Shown: positions 34,753 to 45,800 of the stretch, in pieces | How the letters are laid out: each line of letters begins with the position of its first letter | Position numbering within the stretch: the stretch's first letter is position 1 | From: Eremomyces bilateralis CBS 781.70 | Taxonomy: Eukaryota; Ascomycota; Dothideomycetes; Eremomycetales; Eremomycetaceae | Length of the DNA: 64,000 nt | Reading direction: 5' to 3' | Assembly: GCF_010015585.1 (NCBI RefSeq) | Contig: NW_022985071.1 | Span: forward strand, 209,292-273,291 | The notes under the pieces: model-generated | Seen by the model: the letters and a program-made list of their open reading frames with translations, nothing else | The model's database searches: none | What the model was told of the DNA's origin: nothing | Position numbers and translations under genes: made by a program

Positions 34753-35297
34753 TCACGCCGTTGCCCCCTCCCCATACCCCTTCTGAATCGCCGCCTCCAA
34801 CGCCTTCGGATTCGCGCCCAACACACTGCCAATATTCTCCCCGTTCTTGAACAGCAGAAACGTCGGCATGGCGCGGATGCCCAGCTCGAGGGCGACGTCG
34901 GGGACCTCGTCGACGTCGAGCTTGTAAAAGCGAGCCTCGGGGTAGGCGTCGGAGAACTTCACGACGGTGGGGGCGATCACTTTGCAGGGGCCGCACCAGG
35001 TGGCGAAGCAGTCGAGGACGATGAGGCGGTTAGTTTCGGCGAGGGCTTCGTCCCAGTCGGATTTCCTAGGTGAGGTTAGAGGTGAGTTTTGGGGGGTGAG
35101 AATGGGGGTGATGCTTACTTGGCGAGGTTGTGGACTCCTTGCTTGGTTTCAGACATGGTGAAAAATCGGGGATGGGATAGAGGTTTAGAGAGGTGTTGGA
35201 TCGTGAGGAAGGATGGACGTTTGCTGGTTGCAGAGGCTGTTCGGGAGGCAGCGATTAGCGTTCGTCGGATGGCGATGGTGGAGATGGCGGAGTACAT
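34753..35297 (-). CDS. Thioredoxin with N-terminal mitochondrial-type extension
   Basis: Two exons (35297-35119, 35065-34753; intron 53 nt) encode 163 residues. From the internal ATG at 35156 the product is a standard 116-residue thioredoxin ([14 protein letters not shown]). The active site is [15 protein letters not shown], and the cis-proline loop is [15 protein letters not shown]. It reduces protein disulphides with electrons from thioredoxin reductase. The longer form adds 47 residues in the same frame ([20 protein letters not shown], then Ser/Lys/Arg-rich sequence). This has no acidic residue and looks like a mitochondrial presequence. Both starts may be used. Yeast has a separate mitochondrial thioredoxin (Trx3) and cytosolic Trx1/2; here one gene could serve both sites, which is inference. 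Confidence 0.9.
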
Positions 35298-35761
35298 GAA
35301 AGCGAGGAAGTAGATGGAAGGAGATGAGGATTGATGGTTTTATATACAAGGAGCTGGTGGCGGGGTTGTTCGTTGGGGGAGAGAGAGCTGTGTTGGTGAA
35401 GAATAGAGCTGATTACTCCTAGTGAAGATTCTAGAGGGGATGGCGGCATCGGCAAACCCTCGGAGATGGGATGTACGGATGATGTCAACCATGAAATGGG
35501 AGCATTACTTACAGTGAATAAGATGTGAGATAGCTAGTTGTTACGAGAATCTTCGTTCACGGTGATTTGGAATATTCGGTTATTACTGAACTATTAAGCC
35601 AGAGAGAAGAAATTGTATACAGATAGAGAGAGATACCAAGAGCTGCTTACAACACAGCGACGATCCAGACTCGATGACGTGACCACCCAACCGATGACAA
35701 TTCCTGTAACCAAGCCAGCGCGCAATGTTTGACAAGAAAATTCGTATTATTAAGGCAGGTA
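35298..35761. other. Intergenic between the thioredoxin start and the MITE
   Basis: Promoter side of the thioredoxin gene; no gene seen. Confidence 0.4.
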
Positions 35762-35770
35762 TTAATCTAT

Positions 35771-36187
35771 GGGAAATGCTTCATGTACATTCCTACTTTG
35801 GTTGAGTATTACCCTTCGCATACGTACCTTTCCGCTTCGACATACATCTCAATCATGTGATGTAGGAATCTTGTGCTCTGATTGGTCAATATCGAAATAA
35901 ATGGTTTAGCACGTGACTGGTGTTGACAAGTCCTTACTACGTGGGCACCCCCACCACACATTTTAGGCACGCTATACCGCCTATTTCGGGCACTCTCTAC
36001 CGCCTGTACGGCCCCGGCCACATATACATTCCATGGCGAACGGCTTACTATTTTAATCTATTATTTTCTTAAATAGGCCAATCATAGCACAAGATTCCTA
36101 TATATCACGTGATTGGGATATATGTCGAAGCGAAAAGGTATGTTTGTAGATGGTAATAGGGATGTATATGTACATGAAACATTTCCC
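35771..36187. mobile_element. MITE-like element with long inverted arms and 9-bp target duplication (Mutator-type features)
   Basis: The 417-bp unit starts GGGAAATGCTTCATGTACAT and ends with the inverse complement of GGGAAATGTTTCATGTACAT (one mismatch in 20). It is flanked on both sides by TTAATCTAT (35762-35770 and 36188-36196), a 9-bp direct repeat. Inside the ends, a second, better matched pair of inverted arms lies at 35825-35887 and 36076-36140 and shares CGCTTCGACATA and TAGGAATCTTGTGCT. The centre holds no open frame of use. Nine-base target duplications and long inverted arms are the marks of Mutator-like (MULE) elements, so this is best read as a non-autonomous derivative of one. No transposase is present in the window. 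Confidence 0.8.
35825..36140. repeat. Inner inverted-repeat pair of the MITE (about 64 bp per arm)
   Basis: Left arm 35825-35887 and right arm 36076-36140 are inverse complements with about nine differences, most of them C/T or G/A. Each arm carries an E-box-like ATCACGTGAT (right) or ATCATGTGAT (left) and an inverted CCAAT (ATTGG). Confidence 0.7.
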
Positions 36188-36349
36188 TTAATCTATTCGC
36201 ACTGAAGCCCGATCCTCATATCTCATCCCCTATATATCCAAACGAACCTGCCGTCCCAAAAAATCTGTCGTAAACTGTCCCAAAAGCAAACTCCAAACCC
36301 CTTCCCTTGCAGACCTAATGCTCGATGGTATCATTCCCGTCTCTCATCT

Positions 36350-36625
36350 CTAAGCCTGCGGCGTAAACGTCCCCTCCTCTACCCTGCTCCCCTGCCGACT
36401 CTCGTCCGAGCTATACGTCCTGGCACCGTAGTAGGTCATATACGCCTCATTGACGCTGTGATGATGCTCGCGGGCTTTGCGGGCGACGTTCTTCAGCGCG
36501 GATTTGAGGGAGGAGGTGGACTTGGTGGAACTGGCGAGGGTGGGGGTAGAGGTGGAGGGGAAGGTAGCGGTTTTGTGGTCCATGGCGTCGGGGCGGGAGA
36601 GATGTTGGAGGGTGACAGATTCCAT
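36350..36625 (-). CDS. Small conserved-looking hypothetical protein (91 aa)
   Basis: This is an intronless frame with a good ATG. The protein starts MESVTLQHLSRPDAMDHKTA, has a Ser/Thr-rich spacer, then a basic helix (SSLKSALKNVARKAREHHHS), and a Tyr-rich segment VNEAYMTYYGARTYSSDES. The overall plan (short leader, basic amphipathic helix, Tyr-rich end) looks like a genuine small fungal protein, not a random frame, but I do not recognise a named family. No signal peptide or membrane segment. Confidence 0.5.
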   Translation of the reverse strand: MESVTLQHLSRPDAMDHKTATFPSTSTPTLASSTKSTSSLKSALKNVARKAREHHHSVNEAYMTYYGARTYSSDESRQGSRVEEGTFTPQA

Positions 36626-36763
36626 TGCGAGTTTGGTTGGTTGGTTTTGTTTTAGCTGGTGGTGAGGTGGTGATGGTTGGTGGAGGTGGTTGTGTTGTGG
36701 TGGTTGATGAAGGCTTGATATAGGACTTGATATGCTTTGAAGGTTGATTGACTGATGCGATAC

Positions 36764-36816
36764 TTTGATGCTTTGATGCTTTGATGCTCTGATGAACTGA
36801 TGAACTGATGCTCTGA
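36764..36816. repeat. 8-bp tandem repeat, TTTGATGC type, about 6.5 units
   Basis: Three perfect TTTGATGC units are followed by the variants TCTGATGA, ACTGATGA and ACTGATGC and a partial unit. The array lies about 140 bp upstream of the small-protein start at 36625. Confidence 0.8.
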
Positions 36817-37524
36817 AATATTATCCTACCTTTTGCCGACTTCTTCAGCCCTCTTTATACTTTTCTAGATGTCCATCCATCATGTAATATTCACACCCTT
36901 CAGAGCTGCACATATGACACCACGTCCATGCGTTGTTGGATTGTGACTCCAAAATCTTGTCACGGCATCAATTATTAAGCTGTACCCTGCGCATCCATGG
37001 CGCATCAGGCACTGCGAAACGGCTGGAAATGCTGAAAATGCTGAAAACGGTGGTGAGAAACGTATTGGTCAGCGTCGAATTCACGATGCTGGGCGGTGGT
37101 GGGGACAGGGGGGGTGTCATTGATTGAGTGCGAAAGGCGTGGTTGTTCATGTAAGCAGGTTGACATAAAGACAATTGATTGGTGGGATGGGTGACAGGGA
37201 CGGTGTCATATTGCAGATGGACCAGTGAAATCTCAGAGTGACGCCGCTTTGTCAGGAATTGCTCTTAGGGGACGCTAGTTGTCGTGTTGACAGTATGCAT
37301 TTCACGATAACGCGCCCTTTACTGGACGTTTGCGCTGTGATGGAGCGCATGAAGCTTGGATATACGAGCTCGTGTTGGCTGCAAGCGTGAAACGGTGTCT
37401 TAATAATGCCATTGCGACATCGCTATGATGGGCATTATTTGCAATTACATATCGGCTCTGCACCTTCCGCTAGAAGCACCTCCAGTCATGTAATACCCGT
37501 ACAAAGACAGAGAACAAGGAGGAG

Positions 37525-37575
37525 TCCATCTTCCATCTTCCATCTTCCATCTTCCATCTTCCATCTTCCATCTTC
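37525..37575. repeat. 7-bp minisatellite, TCCATCT, about 7 units
   Basis: Perfect TCCATCT units run head to tail with no visible variant, which suggests recent expansion and probable length polymorphism between strains. Confidence 0.9.
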
Positions 37576-38424
37576 TAGTTCATCCGTCTAGGCATTTGTC
37601 CACCCCATTGTAGCTTGTATCTAGGATTCAAGTCCATACGTCGCAATTGACTACTATGGTAATAATGTTGCAGAGATTCGCAGCCTATGATGTACCAGTA
37701 CCCTCCTCGCCCATCGGCAACATGTGGCGGAGGCTGAAGCTCCGGGTTGCATACCAAGAAAATGTACGTACCTAAGATCCCCGTGCTGCAAGTTAATTTC
37801 ACAAGTTTTCTATGCACTGTACATAACACATTCGAAACACCTCACCCTCATCCGCAAATATATTGGGATCTATCTTCATTTCTTATTTATCCATCATTGA
37901 ATGCAATATTGGGACATTTTAATCGCGTTGCGACTGAAGAAGGATCGTGCTGAATAGATAGGATACGTACTGTGCTTCGTAAGTCTCCTGAATCCACTCT
38001 GCCCATCTGCATACATATACCGTGGTCCCTGCATTCAATCCGTCCTTGCTAGTGAGAGCGAGCCTCTACAGTATCATTCGATCAACTTTAGGCCCGTTAT
38101 TCGATGGAAGTCGATAGCAATGCCACCTCTAAGATCACCTACATTGGTGAAGCATGGCGCAAGAAATCTTAAGATACAGTTGCACGCTGAGCATTGGGAG
38201 TCGTGTGCTTAGGACTTATCGCATTTCATGTCTCCTCCTTTAGCATATCAGAATGGATTTCAAGTGTGCAAATGGGACAGTGGGAACTGAACCACTAACT
38301 ATTGGACAGGATATTCACATCGATCATATTGAATGGGGTCAAAGTTGCAAGGCTGGCCTTGACGCTGGGACGCGGACTCCAAGGCGAGAAGTAAATCAAA
38401 AGAGCAAGGTCTACACGTCCGATC

Positions 38425-40254
38425 ATGCGCATCCAAGCCTCAAAGCTCTTCTGGCGCTGGCTGCCCGTTCCCCTCTTCCTCACCATCCTCTTCTTCCTCG
38501 TCGTCCTGTTCAACGACCATGCCCCGGCCACCCCCCTGGACCGCGGCGACCATCCCGTCGACCGTCTGATGCGGCACGCGGACGACGAATTCGATGTCCT
38601 CACCGGAGATGCAATGAACGGCCATAGGTCGCCGGCAGACGTCTACCGTGCGCAACGGGGACGGCATCCGCCCCCGGGCTTCGACGCGTGGCTTGCCTTT
38701 GCCAAAAAGCACAACGCGCTCATCCACGAGCGGTTTTTCGACCGCGTGTACGACGACCTGCGGCCGTTCTGGGGCGTGAAGCCGGCGAAGATCCGAGGGT
38801 TTGCCGCGGGCTTCGGGGATGCGTTGGTGGTGCGGAACGGCACGGTTACGATTCGCTCGGACGGGGTGGACCGCCCGTGGCTGGGTCCGTGGGCGGAGAT
38901 GGTGCAAGAGGTGGCGGAGCATCTGCCGGACTTGGAGATGGCGATGAACGTGCTGGATGAATCGCGGGTCATCGTGCCGTGGGAGACGATCGCGGGTGCT
39001 GTGGAAAAGGAGATAGCCGGTCGCAAATCGCCCGAACAGCTCTTCGAGTCGTTGGCCTCGTACCGCACTGAGTATGATCTGACGTGGCCCGATGAGATGT
39101 CCCGAGGGGTTCTGTCGTCAAGTGCGCAGTTTGTGACCGCTGGGAAGTACTGGGATCTTGCAAAGCCCGGTTGCCACCCCGCGTCCCTGGCGCGCAACGA
39201 TCCCTTTCCCAATTATTCCGGGGCCTATCCTCCTCCCACGCAATTCCTCACGCACTTGTTCAACGACTACGTCTCGAACTGGACCCGAGCCAAGGACCCC
39301 TGCTCGCAACCTCATCTCCGATCGCGCCACGGCACCTTTATCGAACCTCTCTCCATCTCCACCACCACCGACCTCGTCCCCATCTTCGGCGGCTCCAAGC
39401 TCTCCATGAACAACGATATCCTCCTCCCCGCCGCCATGTACTACCATGACGTCTCTCCCGGCCACGTCTACTCCAGCAGTGGCACCGAGCCTCCCTGGGC
39501 CAAAAAATCCACCAAGATGATCTGGCGGGGCGTCGCTTCCGGCGGCCGCAACCGCCACGACACCTGGCCGCACTTCCACCGCCACGGTTTCGTCTCCATG
39601 GTCAATGCCACCGCCGCCCACCTCGTCGAGACCGGCTCCAGCACCCCCGCCCAAACCTTCCGCCAGCTCTCTCCCACCGCCCACCTCCGCATCCAACCTC
39701 TCCGCGAAGGCCGCCTTGGCCAATGGCTCCCCGCCTTCTCCGACGTCGCCTTCACCGGCCTCGAATGCTTCCCGCAGGAACCCGGTTTCGGCTGCTCTTA
39801 CACCGACCCGTACTTCGCCCTCGCCACCCCGCTCCCGTTCGCGGAGATGCTCACCGCTAAATACCTCCCCGACCTCGACGGGAACTCGTACAGCGCGCGC
39901 TACCTCGAGTTCCTGCGTTCAGGGTCACTGCCCATCAAGGCGACGCTCTATAATGAATGGCACGACGGGCGGCTGGTCGCGTGGAAGCACTTTGTCCCGA
40001 TGGACAACACCTTCATCGATATCTACTCCATCATGGAGTATTTCATCGGGTATGGCGAGAAGCCGCCGCACGATCGCGCGGCGAGGAAGATCGCGACCGA
40101 GGGGAAGGAGTGGGCGGCGAAGGTGTTGAGGAAGGAGGATATGGTGCTCTATACGTTTCGGTTGTTGCTGGAGTACGCGCGACTCTGCGACGATGGGCGC
40201 GAGGAGTTGGCGTACGTTGGTGACCAGGCGGACCGTAGCGGAGCGATACGTTGA
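38425..40254 (+). CDS. Glycosyltransferase family 90 (CAP10-like) type II membrane protein
   Basis: This intronless gene encodes 609 residues. A short basic cytosolic tail (MRIQASKLFWRW) is followed by one membrane helix (PVPLFLTILFFLVVLFN, about 15-31), the type II topology of Golgi glycosyltransferases. The lumenal part carries the CAP10/GT90 blocks: FVTAGKYWDLAKPGCHP, VPIFGGSKLSMNNDILLPAA, KKSTKMIWRGVASGGRNRHD and WLPAFSDVAFTGLECFP, then EFLRSGSLPIKATLYNEW and IDIYSIMEYFIGY near the C-terminus. GT90 members include the Cryptococcus Cap10 family, xylosyltransferase Cxt1 and animal POGLUT enzymes. Donor and acceptor cannot be read from sequence; a role in wall or glycoprotein xylosylation or similar is inference. 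Third-position GC is high throughout. Confidence 0.9.
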   Translation: MRIQASKLFWRWLPVPLFLTILFFLVVLFNDHAPATPLDRGDHPVDRLMRHADDEFDVLTGDAMNGHRSPADVYRAQRGRHPPPGFDAWLAFAKKHNALIHERFFDRVYDDLRPFWGVKPAKIRGFAAGFGDALVVRNGTVTIRSDGVDRPWLGPWAEMVQEVAEHLPDLEMAMNVLDESRVIVPWETIAGAVEKEIAGRKSPEQLFESLASYRTEYDLTWPDEMSRGVLSSSAQFVTAGKYWDLAKPGCHPASLARNDPFPNYSGAYPPPTQFLTHLFNDYVSNWTRAKDPCSQPHLRSRHGTFIEPLSISTTTDLVPIFGGSKLSMNNDILLPAAMYYHDVSPGHVYSSSGTEPPWAKKSTKMIWRGVASGGRNRHDTWPHFHRHGFVSMVNATAAHLVETGSSTPAQTFRQLSPTAHLRIQPLREGRLGQWLPAFSDVAFTGLECFPQEPGFGCSYTDPYFALATPLPFAEMLTAKYLPDLDGNSYSARYLEFLRSGSLPIKATLYNEWHDGRLVAWKHFVPMDNTFIDIYSIMEYFIGYGEKPPHDRAARKIATEGKEWAAKVLRKEDMVLYTFRLLLEYARLCDDGREELAYVGDQADRSGAIR

Positions 40255-40637
40255 TGGGTTGTTGGATAGTCCCCGGCGTCTGGGTTCTGGTGTTTCTCGC
40301 TGATCTAGAGCTCGGGCACAGGACAGGTGCCCGTTGCCATTAGACGAGCAATATCATTGATTTAGATATCAGTTTCTGCATTCCACCCCACCCGACCTTC
40401 TCCAACGCCACGTTCACCCCCCTGTACGTCAACCAGGAGCGCGGGCGGAGAACACCGCCTCGACTTTTGTAGGTACCTAACAAAAAGTTATGTTATCTCG
40501 TCGCATTTATTACACAGTGCACGCTACTGTTTTGCAAGGGGATCATAGCACTCGGAGGGGATGGAGTCGTTGGAACCCATGCTAGCTATCAAATGATTGA
40601 TTGATGAAATATTCCAACGAATACGAGTAGTGTACCA
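40255..40637. other. 3' intergenic between the GT90 gene and the zinc-finger-like gene
   Basis: Convergent 3' ends; nothing else seen. Confidence 0.4.
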
Positions 40638-41529
40638 TTAGAGGGACCGTATATCCCTAATTAAGCTCAATGCGAGGGGGTCCACATGCATCGCATGCTT
40701 AAATTCCATCCCCTGAGTCTCCCCGTAGCAACGCTCAAAATGCCGCGCCGCCTCGATGCCCTCGTACGCGCGCTCGGGGTAGAGGCACCTGGCGTTCCAA
40801 CACCGCACCGGGCCGCGTCCGGCCATGTCGAAGCCTGCATCGGGTGCTTCGGGGTGGATAATCATCAAGTGGTCCAGGAGTTCCATGCCTCGGAAACGCT
40901 CGTCCGGAGTGGGGCAGGAGAGCTCCGGGCACCGGTATTCGGGGATGCGAGAATGGAACCAGAAGATATGTGTGTTGAGATCATCGGCGGTATAGAAAGC
41001 ACAGGAACAGTCGCACTCGAAGAATGCGGCGCATTCAACGGCTTCGCGACTAGGAAATGTAAGCGAGTGCGTGGCGGGCGCGCGATGGGGTGTTAAACCT
41101 CTCTTCTCCATTGCTATAGAGCGGATCGCCTTTCGTCGGGTGTTGAAACCGCCAATGGGTATCGAATTCCCATCCCGCATTGCAGATCAAACGACAAGCT
41201 CTGCACGAAACCAGCGTGTCCATCCCCCAATAGTCCCTACCCATCCCCCAACGGACCTCCTGCCACCTCGCGTACGAGCCCATCTCGGGACCAGGAGCCC
41301 ACAACCAGCACAGGACTCCGAGCAAGCTCCTTCTTCGATCCCAGTGTAACGGCGTTTGCCGCACGAGATCCCGGTAGTTTTTGAACATGAACCAGTCCCC
41401 CTCGGAATAGGAACGGAGACTGCGAATGGAGCGGGACGGGTGGGGAGGGATTCGTTCTTCAAAAGCTGCGTGTTTGGAGGGATGGTCCACGTGCGGAACT
41501 CCGGGCGGGGTGCTGTTTGCTTTTGTCAT
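40638..41529 (-). CDS. Cys/His-rich (C2H2-like) protein of unknown function
   Basis: Two exons (41529-41099, 41049-40638; intron 49 nt, GTTTAA to TTCCTAG) encode 280 residues. Paired Cys and His suggest zinc fingers: CRACRLICNAGWEFDTHWRFQH; a second group CDCSCAFYTADDLNTHIFWFH; and a third, CPELSC with HLMIIHPEA. The first and second have C-x2-C or C-x-C followed by an H-x4-H pair, close to C2H2 spacing. The N-terminal part is Trp/Arg-rich. It may be a transcription regulator or an RNA-binding protein; no family is firmly recognised. The donor is weak, but the join restores a continuous frame (GEE-S-REAVECAAFFECDC). Confidence 0.65.
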
Positions 41530-42897
41530 GGTGGATGTCGAATAACCGTGAGCATAAGCATGCAGTGACTGCGGGTCATGGTGGAGCGGGAGCGTATCTG
41601 TCGTGCAGACGGTATCACTGTAACTTTAGCGAATGTAGACACCAAGGCATTCTGATAGAACGAAAGGATATGGATCGATGGTTTGGTATCTGATGTTGTG
41701 ATAGTAAAGTATATCGTTTCGATTTCATGATGGTTGTATTTGACCTCATGTTACTATCGCAGCTGCTTCGCAAAATGAAATACATTGACAGCAGCACGGC
41801 AGGGGCATTCATGCTACTGTACCAAGGACATTGTCCACGGATCAACGTGATATCCGAGGACCTGAAAATGGTTGTTTCCAGTAACAAAAACGAGAAGAAC
41901 AGCGAAAGTACCATTGATCAGCAGGTCGAAAAAGGAAGTTCCAAACAGAAACCAAGCGAGCAAATGACAGATTTGACATGAGAACTTGAAGCACGCAGAA
42001 CATAGACAACGAATGAACACTTTACAAGACATATATGTGTCGCCGAGGACAGATGGACTAACGGAAAGGCGAAGCGGTATGGTGAATTGGTCAAAGGCGC
42101 CTTATGCTGGCGGGTTGCTGAAAACTCGCAATCGTTCTAGGGGATTGGGAATTGTTATGACCAAGGTTCCACGTGAGTGGACTTTCAGAATGTCGAGACG
42201 ATTCGTGCTAAGGTCAGTTAGCCAGTCCAGTTCATAATCAATCCGATATCCTGATGGATAGACATGGAGCCTGTCGGCGAGGATGGATTTGTACATGGAC
42301 CGCGGGACTGAAGTTGATCAGATTGCAACAAGACACCGGCATGTAAATTAGATGCCCCAACAAAGATGCACCATTGGTGGACAGAATGAATTCAACACGT
42401 TCCATTACAAGGTGATACACTGCGAAACCCGGTCGATTCCCAACCAAACCGGGTATCGAACTCGGTCTAACACGAAAACAATTCCGGTGATATCCTTGCA
42501 CACACATTGTTATCACAACAAGTCCTCCATCGAAAGAACTGGGAGGGATGCGTCGGGATGTATAGAAGAGAGAAAAGGGGGGAGTGGGGAAGTTGAGGAA
42601 ACGAGGCAATAGTGCCGATGGCGTGATGACTCTGCGCGACCTAGTTGTGACGATGCTGCTGCTACGGAATGCTGAGGGAGAAGCGTACGGAATACCGGTG
42701 AAAACCATAAGGAAAGGAAAGGAGCGACAGATACATGGGAAAGGTAACGAGCGGCAGTCGTATCAACGACACGAAACAGGCAAGGAAATCCTCCACAAAG
42801 AGCGACAGCACGCTCCATCCCAGCATCGCAGCAGCATAGCACCTCGAAACAGGTAGCAGAGTCAGTAAATCAAATCAGCACCTCACCTCATCCCCAC
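41530..42897. other. Intergenic, no supportable gene
   Basis: About 1.4 kb between two minus-strand genes. One plus-strand frame at 41727 (84 residues) has an ATG but no domain or coding-like codon use and was left out. Confidence 0.45.
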
Positions 42898-45800
42898 TCA
42901 TCTCCCCTCCTCCACACCCGGCTCCCCTTCTACCACCCCACTCGCCCCACTCGCCCCACTCGCCCGCCGACTCTCCGCCCGCCGGATCTCCAACAACTTC
43001 GCGCTTCCTGCTGACAGATGTCGCACGTGTAACCCCTGCTTCCCCAGATCCACCGATCGCGCCCGCTGCACCACGAACGGCTCCTCAGGGTGCCCGGTGT
43101 CGGACGTCGGCGAGCCTTGCTCGGGGGACGAGGATCGCGAGGGGCGGTCGGTGGGGATGCTCAGCGGATCGTCCGTCACCGCCTCATGCGCGCCCGCGGT
43201 CGTCTGCAGATCTCTTGTCTCAGGCTGAGGTGTCGCCTCCGGCGTCGCCAGCTGCATTTCCTCCACCTCGGCGACCTCCCCTTCCATCTTGCCGCGTCGG
43301 AACTCATTCAGCAACCCCTCTCGGCTCTTCATGTGCGGTGCACGATGGACTAGCGTCGGCTGCCGCCCCAGCCCCGACTTCATCACCTCGCCGCCCGCGT
43401 CGTCGTGTGCGGGCGGATCGGCGACGGGGGCGTCGCCAGGGGAGTACTCGACGAACGGGGGCTGCAACGTCTTCGGTGTCTGATTCGGGTCGACGTCATC
43501 GTCCGTCCCGCCATCATGTGCGTCATGCGTCGAAGCCTTCCCGCTGATGCCGCTGACGCCCGAGCTCCGCGCCGTGCCGCTCAGACTTTGCTTCGCGCGC
43601 CCGCCTAGCTTCCCACTTAGCCAGCTGCCCTCGCTATCGATGCTTGCGAGGCTGCGACTCATGGGGTTGCTGGCCCGGCTGTGCCCCACGCTCCCCGATG
43701 CGCCGTCTTCCTCGTCCGCGTCCACACTGCTGCTCTTTGCCCCGACGCTGCTAATTCCCGATTCATGCTTCTCCTTGATCGCCATGTTTCCGATGGCGTC
43801 CGGCGCCGTGGTCGCGAGCTTTTTCGTGGGACTCTCGGGATTATCGGTGGGAGTACCACTCGCGCCCCACGCACGCTTGCTACCCGTCCGCACTAGCGCC
43901 TCCAACGATCCACCCGGCATACCTCTCCCATCACGCCCGCCGGTGCCGACGCTCACGCTACTGCCATTCGCCGGCACCGGACTCTGCACGCGCGACGCAC
44001 CGCGACTCTCTGGCAGATCTTCGCGGAACTTCGACATGGTGCGCACGGGCGCGCCGGAGCGGCCGCTGATGGGGGACATCGCGCGCAGGTCGTCGCGCGG
44101 GTTGCCGAAGGTGGTCACGAGGGGAGCCATCGGGATTGGGAGTGGCGTGGACGTCGGTGAGGACGCCTGGCCTTTCACGGGTGACGCGGGCGGGCTAGGG
44201 AGCATACCGATGACACTGAGGTTCGGAGGTACGGTTTCGGATTTGGACCGCATGTGGTGTGCGCTTGGCACAGCTGCTTCAGGTGGTCCGTGGCCTTTTA
44301 GCCCCCATTCCGCACGGTGTCGCTCGATGCGGTCGCGGGATTCGTTCATGAAGCCGCGCTCGGCGGTGGCTTCTTTCAAGTTCCGCGAGCTCTTGCTGCG
44401 GCGGCCGCGTTTGAAGAGCATGACGGCGACACCAGCCAAAAAAGCGCCGGCAGCGCTGCCACGACGTTTTTTGCCGCGTTTGGCTTGCTCGTCGTCAGAT
44501 GCGGTGGGCACTAAGGGGGCGGGGAGCGCGGTCAGGCGGTCGGTTGGTTGGGGTAGTGCGGTGACGGGCTCGTCTTCGTGGTAGAGGGAGAGCTGGGGGA
44601 TTTGGGGGGGTTCGTCGGGGATCTGGGAGCGCGTGGATGGGGTAGGCGACATGCGTTTCTGAAGCTTCTTGCGCTGGTGAGGTGGAGAAGGAGTGCGGGA
44701 TTGGGATTTGGTTAGGGAACGGCGGCTGTTTCGGGGAGGAGTAATGGTGTTGGCGGCGACGATCGCGGCGTCGGAATCGACGGGTGGAGATTTCGAACGA
44801 GGAGAACCGGTGTTTGATACGCCCTTGGACATATCGGGATCAAGAGCGGGCGGTATTGACGGTGCAGGTTGGCGAACGGTCTCAGACCTATCTCCATCCT
44901 TCTTCGCCTTCGAGGGTGACCGTGGAAACGTTCCGTGTTGGGGCGACGGGGGTAGTGAACTTCCGGCCTGAGCACTCAGACTTGCATGCGAGTAGCGCAC
45001 TTCTTTCGCCGTCTCAATCACCGGCTCTTCTGTGAACGGAGACTCCGGCGTTGCAACGCCCACAGGCACAGGAGATGCGGGCTCTGGTCTCGATTGCTTG
45101 CCGCCTGGCTTCGATTGACCGTCGTGGGGTGTCCGAATGGGTTGAACAGGCCCACCCGTCAGAGCGGCTTCGGTCTTCTCGAGTTCGATATCCCGCCGGT
45201 TCTGACCGCTGATCGCCGTATCCACCCTCTCCTGATCCCGACTATCCCTCACGTCCACCTCCCGTTCCGCTCGACTCTTTCCTCTCCCACCTGCCGGCCT
45301 TGCCGATGACCCTTCGATGCCCAGACCGACCCCGTTATCCTCAGCTCCAGCTTCTGTCGCTTCTTCACTCTTCGCTCTTTGCTTCGCCGCCCGTTTCTCC
45401 AGCCGTCGGCGCACCCGCTCCTCATCCGCCTTCCTCTTCTTATCTTTCCTCCTGTGTTCCCGCTCCATTATTTCCCTCAACCCCGCTGCGTCCAGGTCGT
45501 CCGCCAACGCATCAATCCGCTTCGGCAACTTCCCAATCTCTTCCGTCTGCTCTCGCCGTCTCTTCGATTGCGCCCGCGCGATACTTTCTCCAAACTGCTC
45601 CATCTTGATCTCATCCTCCTCCTGTATCGGCGGGTTTCTCCGCTTCCGCCCCTCCGTCCCGGCCCCAAAGATTCCCTGATCCGTCTGCCGTCGGCCCGGT
45701 GCCCCGAAAGAATACGCCACCAGCGTGGTTCCTCGCACATCCTCCTCCTGCGCTGCCAACCGAAGTTTCGGCCGCGGCGTCCACACCGACAACCCACCGA

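Larger units (their letters stand above)
36626..38424. other. Intergenic with two short tandem repeats
   Basis: No gene supported in about 1.8 kb. It contains an octamer repeat at 36764-36816 and a heptamer repeat at 37525-37575, described separately. It presumably carries the promoters of the flanking, divergently read genes. Confidence 0.45.
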
